From positions 310,001 to 374,000 of the forward strand of contig JAMZAV010000050.1 of the NCBI GenBank assembly GCA_024449915.1: a stretch of DNA of 64,000 nt. Direction: 5' to 3'. The stretch's first letter is position 1. Each line of letters begins with the position of its first letter. A program made the translations under genes and the position numbers. The DNA is from Sweltsa coloradensis (taxonomy: Eukaryota > Arthropoda > Insecta > Plecoptera > Chloroperlidae). Shown in pieces: positions 34,001 to 46,000 of the stretch. Below the pieces are notes generated by a model. The model searched no databases. It was not told the DNA's origin and saw only the letters and a list, made by a program, of their open reading frames with translations.

Positions 34001-37000
34001 TTTCTCTTAGAATGAATGAAGAGGCACCCTTGCCCAGCAACAGCAGGAGGGGCAGCTTTTCTCTTGTTGCCAAGGGTCCTGGTTCGAATCCAGGGTAAGT
34101 CATAGGAATTTCTTGTCTCCCGAGCACCAGAGTTGGGAGGGAAGCCCTCTTACTGTTTGTGCTGACTGTGTGCCCCAGTATGAATGGTGTGTGAAGTAAC
34201 CTTGCTGATGATGACAACATGCATGCAGAATTTACTTCTTGCGTGGCCCTACCACAGGTTTTGTTATGTGTTGTGAGTTTTGTTTGCATGTAGCTAGCTG
34301 ATTTTTAGTGGCCACCATCCGCCTGATGAGTCCCAGAAGGACGAAACGCGTCGTGGATTAAGGTAACAAACAACTTTAAATTAGCTGCAGTTGTCATCAG
34401 CAGGTGAAAAGTTTTGTCGCCCCCAGCCCTTCAGGCTGGGTTTTATGTTCTCTATGCTTTCCCAACCTGTCAACCCTTCTCCAATCTATACTAATATACA
34501 ATTATTAAATTAAATTGCTTTAATTATGTTGTTAGTACCTTAACTCCTCTGTTTCTGCTCCATAGCAGCTTCCACACTTGTTTTCTGCAGTTTTGTTTTG
34601 TTCTGCCTGTAGAAGAAACATCAACCAATTAATATTGCTCTAGGGGAATCCCTAACAAATTGAAAACATTTTGTTGAAAATGATTAGCCTAGCCTAGATA
34701 GTGTGACCTTGAGCGTTGCCAGCACGCTGATGATACCCGAGGTTTTCATTTGAGCATGATAGGCCTATGCCTAATGGTCCGAAAGTCAAATCCACCGCAT
34801 TCTGAATGTATTTATCTATTGAAGTTATTTGACGTGACAACAAAAGAAAATTACCGTTATAGTACCTGTTTCGGCTGAGCAAGCCCTCGAATTAACAAAT
34901 GTAAGACACTCTATTACCGCGATATGCTAGGGTCTATAATTTTCACCTATATTTACTTTTGTGACAGCCATAAAGAAACAAAACAGATGACAGCTACTCA
35001 AATTTGGCGGGTGTCGGCCATGTTTTTGCTCAACGTGGTCCGAAACTTTGCCTTGCCCGTAATGCCATGGCTGCTGAAACCAAAGCCTCTTCAATAACTT
35101 TCTAACTGTAGCCTGTGTAAGGTGTTCATTTGTCAACTCTTTCCTGTGTATTTGTAGGTAATTGAAACTTGGCTATTAAATAATATTTACAATCCAAACA
35201 ATTGGGGTGGATTTTTTCAAGTTGCCTAATGAGCAGGTCTGAGAATCCTAGAATGTCAGTGTTGGCCCTCTCACTGGACCTTTACATACATTTACTCACA
35301 GCCCAGATGTTGAATTGCAACATTACAACAGGTAGCACCCATGCTCATGGGTAAGTGCAAGCACAGTATACCAATAATATACAGTAGCAAAACACGCTGT
35401 CAAACGTCACGCGCGCCCCTAGCGAAAGAAAGAATCAACTAACAATGACTGGCCACAGCAGAGTCGATAAAATTGCCCATTGCCTAACGGGGAAACTTCT
35501 TTATCGACTCTGCTGTGGCCAGTCGTCCTTAGTTGAGTCGTACTTTCGCTAGGTCGCGCTAGTTGCGTGGCGGTACGCGCAGCCGACAACGACAGCAAAT
35601 CATCCTGCAGGCAGTGCATTGAAGTTTCGCTACTGTAAGAGATTGTTATACTGTGGTGCAAGTCAGTCTCAAACTTTCAGGACATCAAATAAAAATTATG
35701 TTATATCAGTTTGATTCACCTCAAGGAATTTAAATTTAAAACATTTTTTGGAAGACAATCTTAACTAGTTTAGGCCTAGATTTGTAATTTATAGTTTTAT
35801 TAGTACTTTTATTACTTATTTTTTTATAAGTAATTTTTGTATGGCCTATTACTCACTTTATTTCTTAATGTGGATTCTCCAATATCTGCAACAATAAAAA
35901 ATTATAGTTGGTCACCCATGGATAGAAATTAAAAATATCATCATCTAATTAAAATATATTGCAAATTTTATAGTAAGGTATCATTGCGTATAATCATTTA
36001 GAAAGAGCATTCTGCATTGTGAATAAATTGTGTAATTGAAATTTCATCAAGCATAGAATTGCCAACGGTTTCTACTAGCACTAGGCCTATGTTATCAGCA
36101 CGTTATCAATAATAACCAATGATTTTTTTATGCGAACCTGGCTATTAACCTTGAGCTTCGTTGAGAGAAGTAAGCCTACTGTAAACACTGACATAGGTAT
36201 ACCGGTAGTACTAAGCTCCATGGCACAACGGGCATTTGGAGGGTTCAAAGAATCTACATGATATATTCCCCAACAGTCAGACCTAGAGAAGTTAAGTGGA
36301 CGGACCTATCCCCAAACAAAATTGTCTCAAAACTGTCAGCCCAACATGCCCAGCGGGAAATATGAAGGACACCGCGAACGGGGATTGTTAATATTCAATA
36401 CTTTAATTAAATTATAATTGTTGTAACAGTGTAAATGTTTCTTGTCTGGACATTGAACATGCACAAGCGACATTTTACATTGCACCCAAGTCTAGCACAA
36501 TACAATAGGCTACCACAGATAGAATGCAACGTCAAGCCTACAGTTACTTTATTTTTTAAGACAGCAAATATATATCTTGACCCCTTTTCAACATTAAATC
36601 GGATTGGGGGGAGCAGTATCACACTATCCCGTTTCTTGCGCTAACAGCTTCGTTGTCGGCTAGCCAGGCCTGATAGATAAATAAATAAATAAATAAATAA
36701 ATAAGCCTTCATTTGTATTTGATTTTGGACTCTACTTCAATTAAGTGGCTGCACACCAGTCTTGTCACGGACACCATCGATAAGAGAACAGTTGCCAAAC
36801 AACCCTCATTATTGCGCTGGTTGGCCACAATTCACTAGCGGATGACACCTACATCACGAGTCTAGTTCTGAACCAGATATTTTTTTCTATTTTTATGTCT
36901 TTATTATTAGTTTTTTACTGGGTGTGCACTTTGTTACTAGAACGGCTTCAATGTCGCCATTTACCCAACAGAGCTATATTAGGCTATATCATATCAATTT

Positions 37001-40000
37001 TAGATCATTTTGATGGATTAAAATCCACCAGTACCACATAAATTTTTAAATGTCTACCCGTACATCTAAGCAGAAATTGAACCCGGGACCTCGGCTGCAT
37101 TGGAAACTGGGACATTTAACTGCACTGGACTTACGAGACTCACTAACTGGACGCTAATGTTAATTTAATTAATAATTAATAAGTTAATTTTAAGTTTGGG
37201 AGTTTAGTTTACAAACTTAGCCTATCTTTTTGATGGGACCATCTATATGGATGACAAATTTACTGAATAAGCCATGCGACGCTGTATAATATTTCTCAAT
37301 TCCATTAATCAAGAAACACTCCCAGGTGTAAACTTTGAGAAGGAACTTTTTAAAAGAACGAGTTCCATTTTCCTGGAACTTTTTAATGAACTTGATCCCT
37401 TTCATGGTTGAGGAACTTTTAAGTGATCAAATTCATTATTTTCAAGGAACTTTTTAGAAAGTTCTTTAAAACGTTCCAATTACAATTAAGTAGCCAATTT
37501 TGTACTTAAAACCACTTTTCAGTATTCCTTAGCAAACAACTTAGCCATTATGTACACGTATCATTAATAATTTTCATATCATATGTATCATCATGATTCA
37601 TGACCCTACCGCTCACCGTGCTCTTTGACAGCCGTACGCAATACGCATGCTTGCAAGTTGCACGTCAGTCACTCTGCAGTCGCATTAAACAAACTAAAAA
37701 GTAAAAGGGAACTTTTTAAAGGAACTTTAGTTTGATTTTATGAGGAACTTGAACTTTTTAGAGGTAAGGGTGTAAAAAGGAACTTGAATTTTATAAAAGT
37801 TCTTTCTTTTAATTGACAAACTGAATCTTTTAAAAGTTTCTTTTCAAAAGAAACTTCCCCAAATATGGGTGTAATTGATTATTACATATTTTATAGGGCA
37901 ATCAATCCGGAAATTTTAAAATACATCTCAGTCGGATATTGAACCCTCGCTCATACCTGCGTTAGGTAATAGCATAAATAACGTTAAGTAGGTCAGTTCA
38001 AATTTCAAAGGCAGCAGAATCAATGCAGTACTGTTCCAATCAGTTTACCAACAATCCAGAAGATATTAAGTTAACCATCTCGGCAGTTTAGGGACCGACC
38101 GGCAATCGGGAGACCTGGGTTCGATTTACGGCTGATGGATTACGTATTTAATTTCTGGGTTGTTTTCTACATAACCGTATAATATTATTATCAGAGGTGA
38201 GGTAACTCAACGTCAGCCACACAGCCTTTGATCCAGGGCATTGAATATTCAAACAATATTATTATCATTTTGGTTGGGTTCAAGGTTCAACCAAGATAAA
38301 AGAAATACTATATGTAATTTATATGTCTATATCTTTTGACAGGGAGAAATTGAATAATGCTTATTGAACAAATGGAGTCAACAAAGTTCTTACCTACTCT
38401 TAAGGCTATATATATAGATGAGTGCTTATCGTGAGACATCCACACTGTTTAGTTAGCAAATAAACTAAGCTCTTTATAAATAATGTACAGTATTGTACTA
38501 CGTAAACACATCACATAAATGCTAGCCGACAGGAATTTTCTATGGACATGGAACTCTCATTTGAGCTATGGTTAATAATATGGGGCAATTCATCTAAAAA
38601 CAATTTTCATCAAATCTATGTCTACCAGTAAGAAGGTGGAATTGAGAAAAGTGATTCATGTCGAGAACATTTAAAAACATTGTACATTCGTACACTTAAA
38701 TACATTGCAAAAGCATGTGTAAGCCAATAGCCTACTATTTCTAATAAAACAAAGATTTTTTTTAAACCACCAATATTCATAGTAAAAACACAAGGAGGAA
38801 GAGTGGAGGTTTTGTAGTATCCCATGACTGGCTATTTATGAAAAAAGCCTCACATATTATGCAGATTGCAGAAATAATTTTACCTAAAGCAGCAAGTAGG
38901 CCTACACTGCTAAGTACAAACCAACTGATGATTAAGGACTAGTACCGCCCGTTTCCGGCTTGCAACCGGTCACGGCGTCTTGCAAAACCACCTGCACCGT
39001 TTTAACATTACCAACGAACCGGCCACCTGTAAACTTTGTAATTTAGAAGACCAAGACAGAGCGCATCTCTTTAGATGCGCCGCCCTCAAGAGTGACATTG
39101 ACTCCCTGCCCAATGAACTGAGCAGGATAGAAAAGGAGGCAGTCTTATATTGGATAGCAAGACAGAAGAATGGCTAAAGAGGCCAACTTTGCACAAGAAA
39201 GAAAAAATATATATATCTTGGGGCATCTTATTGGCTAAGACGTAAGACGGCGCTCCAACTGTTAGATCATTATCCGGCCATCATCAAACTTTGACAAATC
39301 AAGCTAGACTTACCTTCTTTTTGGGGTTCTTCAATTGGTTTGCCTGTTAGGTCAAGTCTGCGTTTGTAAATGTTATGGTCGATTTGTAAATGTTGTTCTC
39401 CTGATGTGTCCATTGCGTCAAGTACAAGAACTGAAAAGTAAAGTAGGTAGATGAGCACATGTATGACAGAGGAAGTAGCTCGTAGCCATTGATATTTAAC
39501 TACTGTTAGGCTAGATTAGCAGTCGGTGGTCCACTTCCGTTACAATTGGAATCCATCTTGAAATGACAGTTTACATGTTAATCAAATGGGAGCGATTTGA
39601 AGACCGAATATTTTTAAAGATGGTCGCGAGTTTGACAGCTGAGCATACTAGATTTTAACATCAAATGATTACTAAATTCCCTTATGCAATAACTTCTTGT
39701 TGTTTATGTTTGTTCAATATCATGCTGCACAAGCTAAAACCATATCACAAAATCCAGTAAAATACTTTATTGCTTTGATAAAGCATAGCCTAAATTAAAA
39801 CGCCAAATAACCATCTTGAACTGGATTTTCGACGCTTCAATTTGTTACGCTCGCGCCTGTGCGGAAGTATTGGACACTGCTAATCTAGCCTACTATAGGG
39901 GTTTAATATCAATGCTCGTAGCTCTAGTAGTAACAAGCATGAGAAGCAACAAGAATGAGATTGAGTGTCGGATTTTCATTTAGCTTTAGGCTATTTTTGA

Positions 40001-43000
40001 TCTTAATCATGATCAAGACCTTCTGTTCCTTGCTTCTGACGTCACGGATGGTTGATGACGTTAAATCAAGAATGAGATCAAGGAAAATTACTCAACAAAA
40101 TGTTTGCATTGTAAGCAAAGCAACTCAAGAATAGCCCTCCAGTACCCAGCTAATAAAATAATGCAAACCAGCGGCACTTACAGTCACATGAAATTGATGG
40201 AATGACAAAGTCAATATTTATTCTTAACTTTGAACCTCTTGATGTGTCGACAAATAATTCTTCCGATACATTTGGAGACAAGTAATCATTTAGTTCAGAG
40301 CAGAACAATAAAACCATTATAATACCACTCAACACGGTCACTGAAACAAATAACAACATAGTATGCATGTTAAAAATGTATTTTATGTACACAATACAGG
40401 TTGATCCACAATACGGAAGCCCGGGAATGAGGCCCGGCAACAGTATCTGGAAGGTTGGCTACGATCATTTAATCTTGCCCTACAACTGTAAGGGTAACGG
40501 GAAGGGAAGTTATTGCCGGCCTATTGTAGAGCGGGCCTAATAATAAAAAAATTAAATAATAAAATCAGTTATATGATGTGGGTAGACTAGAGGTCTGCAC
40601 GGGCCTACATCTAAGAGCCCGGCCCAGCCTGGGCCCGTATTAACGTAGATGATCGAAGCCCAGGCCCACCTGAAGTGTTAGTCGGCCCGTTACGACCCAT
40701 ACCAACACAATGTATTAGGTACTATTTTATTACCATCGTCGAGCCCCACTTCAGCGACAATGACAAGAAAAAAATAAGTAAATAGACACTGTGACATTTG
40801 CCATGCAATCAGTGATCCAAGCAGTGTTGGGTAGGAACGGAACTAGGAACTAAGGGAGGAACTAGTTCCTTTTTTCAGACAGGAACTAAGGGAGGAACTA
40901 GTTCCAATTTTCCAGGAACTGTAACTTATTTTCATAAGTTCCTTTTTTATTAACTTGACTGTACAAATTTAAGGAATGAAAGAGTCAAATCATAGTTTAC
41001 TTACAAGATGAAGGGATTGTGAAATACTCCATTTCCAGGAAATCTAAAATTTGCCTCTATTGTTCTAAATTCTTGTCATACCCCCATCCCTATTCCTACA
41101 CTCAGTGGTCAACCCCATCCCCATGGGTTTCTCACCATTATTAGTCGCATTGCCAGCTAAACTTCACCCTTGAGTTTTGAATGATCTTTTGGGGTCCATC
41201 ATCAACCCAAAGATCATTCAAAATTGATACACAGCCAGCGAAAGCCTACATAATCATCCACATATTTAATTCCTCCAAATCTCAAACAGAGTTTATGCAT
41301 TCTTTGCAAATACTTAGTTTTACCTATACATTGACCCTCTCGAGAAGATCTAAAGAAAAATGGTTATTGAAAAAAAGGAACTTTTTAGGAACTTAGTTCC
41401 ATTTGGAAAGGAACTTAGGAACGCCCTAGTTCCTTTTATTTTAGAGGAACTTGGAACTGGAAAGAGTTCCTTTTTCTTATGAGGAACTTGTAACTGGAAC
41501 TAGTTCCATTTTTTGAGGAACTTACCCAACTCTGGATCCAAGCCGCCACAATCCCCCATCGTCCATCCAAACATAGGCGGCGCGATGTCTGCCAAGACGT
41601 CACACATAACGATTTCACGTTAGTAGGCCTATATCATATATTTACAATAAACATTCCTATCGGAACCCAAGTTCCAATTGCCGTGGCTACACTTATCTTG
41701 ATGAAAAAATAATTAAAATGTTGTAACAGGAAGTTTAGGCCTGTACGATTACGGGAAACAAAGGGTTTTTAATTTTGATTACAAATACCACTTTCAAATG
41801 ACATTAAAAAGCCTGAAAAACCCGCCTTATTCAGAGAAAAGCAGGCCCGGGCCCGTGCAGACCTCTAGAGTATAGCCTACTCTAAATACGAATTTATTTA
41901 TTTATTTAACAAGGAAAAGCGAATAAAATAAGTAATAGTTACCAGAACTGATTTTCAGTAGGTAGACTAGGTCCTATTAGTGATGACATCGGGTAGTAAA
42001 TATTGGAGTCGACTCCGGAGCCTTGGGAACTGGGTAGGAGTCGACTCCCCGATCCGCAATAATAATAAAAAATTAAAAAATGTGCAATTTTTTTTTTATT
42101 TGATTTTTTGTATGCAAAAGTTATTTTTAGCCCACTACTCTAGTTGCAAAACGCTGTCCGGCCGTTTCCCCCCCCCCCCCCCGCTACGTATCACTAACTT
42201 GCTTGTCTCTTGGCCCGGCCAAGACTCTCGCTGATTTGTTATGTTTACGTTTTGAGATAAGATAACGACTAACGAGACAACAAGTGCAATCTCATTCAAT
42301 TTATCATAAAAAAAAGAAAATTCGACTCCTTGAAAATGGAGTCGACTCCGACAGGAGTCGAGTAGGAGTCGGGTACCCGAGTACCCGATGTCATCCCTAG
42401 TAGGTATGTAGGCCTAGCACTGTAGCCCCAAATCACCCTTGTGGAAAACAAAATCAACAAGCAATAGGCCTAGGCCTAATGGCCAAACAATCGGGATTCA
42501 GAATAAAAGACAGTTGGTTAGCCACCGTGGATAATGCCAGCAACAACAAAGGTGGGTACGTAGATTGGAAAACCTAACTGATGTGATATTATTCACTAGT
42601 ATAGGCCTACCACAGCAGTCAATCCGAATTGACTGAATTCGGTTCGAGTTCAATTTGGTTTGACTTGAAGTGTATATATCACGGACATTTGAAGTGACTT
42701 CCTCAATCCTATTTTGATTCAAATTGAAGTTGTTGTTTAATTAGTATAAACAATAATTGGACTCATCATGTTCTTTTAGTAAATTAATATTAAATTAAAG
42801 GTAAAGCAATATTTCGGGTACTTTCAGTACCCTTCAAAAGGCAACAAACCAAACAAAACATAAAACTCCGAGTCCCAGCCAAGGTCGACACATCTAACAA
42901 ACACGGCCATCTTGATCTCAATAAAAAATACATATTCAAATAAAAAATAAAAATTATACCACAATCATGCCCACAATAGTTCTATGGCTTGGGGACAAAC

Positions 43001-46000
43001 TCTTTCCAAATCGCCGGGAAATCAATGCTGGGAGCACTGATAACATCAGCAGCCACAGGCATCAAGGCATCAAGGCTGCCTTGTATTGTATTGTATTGTT
43101 TTTCATTATTATTGTATTTTGTTACAAGTCTCAAAAAATCTATAATTTTGTCCTTGATGTATCTTATAAGTGACTGACAAGTATGTTTACATAACATGTA
43201 AATTAATGGATGGAGATTATTGCAAGAGTTAGGGCTTAATAATGTGATCAATTGTACTAGCCCATATTTTGTGGGCATATGTTTCTTTATGGTGGTAAAT
43301 TTGATTGTTTTATAATTATATACAGAATGTATGATGTATGTGATGATAATGTGTTGTATGACATGTAAAATAGCAAAAATGCTAATAAAGATATACTACT
43401 ACTACTACTTAATGTCTGTGGCTGCTGACGTTATCAGTGCTCCCAGCATTGATTTCCCGGCGATTTGGAAAGAGTTTGTCCCCAAGCCATAGAACTATTG
43501 TGGGCATGATTGTGGTATAATTTTTATTTTTTATTTGAATATGTATTTTTTATTGAGATCAAGATGGCCGTGTTTGTTAGATGTGTCGACCTTGGCTGGG
43601 AGACGGAGTTTTATGTTTTGTTTTGTTTGTTGCCTTTTGAAGGGTACTGAAAGTACCCGAAATATTGCTTTACCTTTAATTTAATATATTAATTTACTAA
43701 AAGAACACTTATTGTTTATACTAATTAAACCTAACTGTTCTAAGAATCTCAGTAGTTATAAAAAAAAAGAAGTTGTTGTTGCAGTTTAAGAAGATGCTAC
43801 AAGATTCTATAAATACCTAACACTTCAAATTACTATGTACACGTATCTCTACCTACAGCTACGTAAATATAAAGCCTAATGTCTACATTAAAGCCCCTAG
43901 AAGACTCCATTTATTGTAAATGTGTAATAAACAATGCCTGCCTAATAGTGGTATTAACTGAAATCTAAATCTCTAAGGCAGTGTTGATCCGTATTCAACT
44001 GTAATTCAGGTAATTTACTCAAGTCAATCCACTTTGGAAAGTGGATTGACTTCAATTCGAATCGAGTGTGTATATCAAGAGACTCAAACCGAATTGAACT
44101 CAAAAAACCAACTTGAGTCAATTTGGATTGACTGCTATGGTATATACGCAGTGATTGATGAAGAAATGCTTAAGTACCGATAATAAATGAGATTTTAAGA
44201 TAAGTGATGATACCCAAGTTTTATGAAAATATATCTTCAAATCTTCAGGTTGGTGGAAGCCTGGTTTTCTTCACTCCTTTTCTAGATTTCCCTCATATCC
44301 GTGAAGGCTGGTAGGCGGTATCCCCCATTGGCAGGGACTTCAGTCTAATTTTGAAGCCTTTGAGATTTTTTCTCCCTACTAGGCCTAGCCCTTCGATGAG
44401 CCCGTTCTACTCCATCATCGTCCTTATCAGGGCAAGGAAAACTTTCACACAACTGCCCCCCAGGTTTCCCTCAAACTTGCACCCCCCCCATGAGGTATAG
44501 CCCTACTTGTGCAGCTATTTAGCCCTCACCATTCCTCCTTAGTCTAGATTCTAGAACCTTTTTCTTGTTAGGCTTAGCCCTATCCTTTCTCTTATATCCC
44601 AAATGCCTGAGAGTACCTGACTAGAGCTGAGCGCGTGTCGTGAGTCACGCGTGACTCACGCATGACTCACGACATTTATCGTGAGTGTGCGTGAGTGTGG
44701 ACCCAATGGAATTAGTCGTGAGTGATTGTGCAAGATACTTGACTCACGCGTGAATCGTGACACGCGTGATTGTGCGTGTCACGTTATCTATTTGGCTATC
44801 AATCGACGAATAAATACCTTTTCTAGAATTATGAACCTACTTCTCTACCATCCTACCTACCCTACACTTTACCCTATTTCAGTTGTCCTCTTCTCGCGGT
44901 TCGTGCAGTACGTTGCTTGCTATGTTCGGTCAGTTTATTTTGTGTGTGCTTTGCTCATAGTGTTGTATGTGTTGTGATTTGTGATTTGTTTCAAGCTCTG
45001 TAGTGTTATTTGTAAGGTAGGCACAATAAACAAACATCATATTTCGTTGCTGTTTTAGCCTGTCAGGAATCAGGTAACGTCGTGAGTAGTGCTTAAATAA
45101 CATTGTAGGCCTAAAACACATTCATTGTAACTTCATCTGAGTAAAGTCGTGACTTGTGCGTCACTGAATACGATGTATGACATGGTGTGAGTGCATTATG
45201 GAAAAATGAATTTTTTGCGTGAGTGTGCGTGAGTGTGAAGCGATAATATCCGTTCGTGCGTGAGTGTGCGTGATTAGAGAATGTTCGCTCGTGATCGTGA
45301 CCCTGCGTGAGTCAAAAGTCACTCACGCGCTCACCTCTATACCTGACCATCTCTGTTGCACTCTCATTACACTCTTAGAACTCTTACACTTTGCTCCTCC
45401 TCAGTCCACTTTCTCTCTTTCCGGAGTTCTCTCCTGCCAATCTATGGATGCGCCCAGAGGCGGCTCTACCATCAGGGCATTGAGGCATGTGCCCCTCCTA
45501 CTCTTCCCGACAATAATCACTCACATTTTCGAGTTGTAGACGTCGTGGTACACATTTACATAAAATCAAATAGTTTGTATTTTCAATGTGAGCGCGCGCG
45601 CGGTAAGGAAACAGCAAACAACGCTTAACTGGAATGAGCCTACTACGGGCTAGACGAAGTTGCGCCCAGGTTGCGCCTGCGCAGTCAGTTTTATTCGGAA
45701 ATAGCCGAATCGTTGCCTCGCAATAAGCGTTGGAACTCCGGCAGGATGGGCATGATTTTAGTCGGCCGAGCTGTTGTGGGAGAACACGTTACGCGCTGCT
45801 GCGTTGTGCGGGTAATCGAGGATTCGCCGTGTCCAAAGAAAGAAGAGTAGGTACAACTTATTTACAGGCATTAAAATACCAGGTAAATTTGCATATGCTG
45901 CTATTATCTTCTTTTACTTTAAGCAAGGTCAAAAAATATAGATAAATTACCAGTTTTAAATGATAACTGATTTGTGCCCAGGCCCGTATTAAACCATTCT

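Noticed and set aside
37070..37140. Possible tRNA genes at about 37070-37140 (minus) and 38085-38150 (plus)
   Set aside because: Only a B-box-like GGTTC(A/G)A(A/T)T motif is visible; acceptor and anticodon stems do not form.
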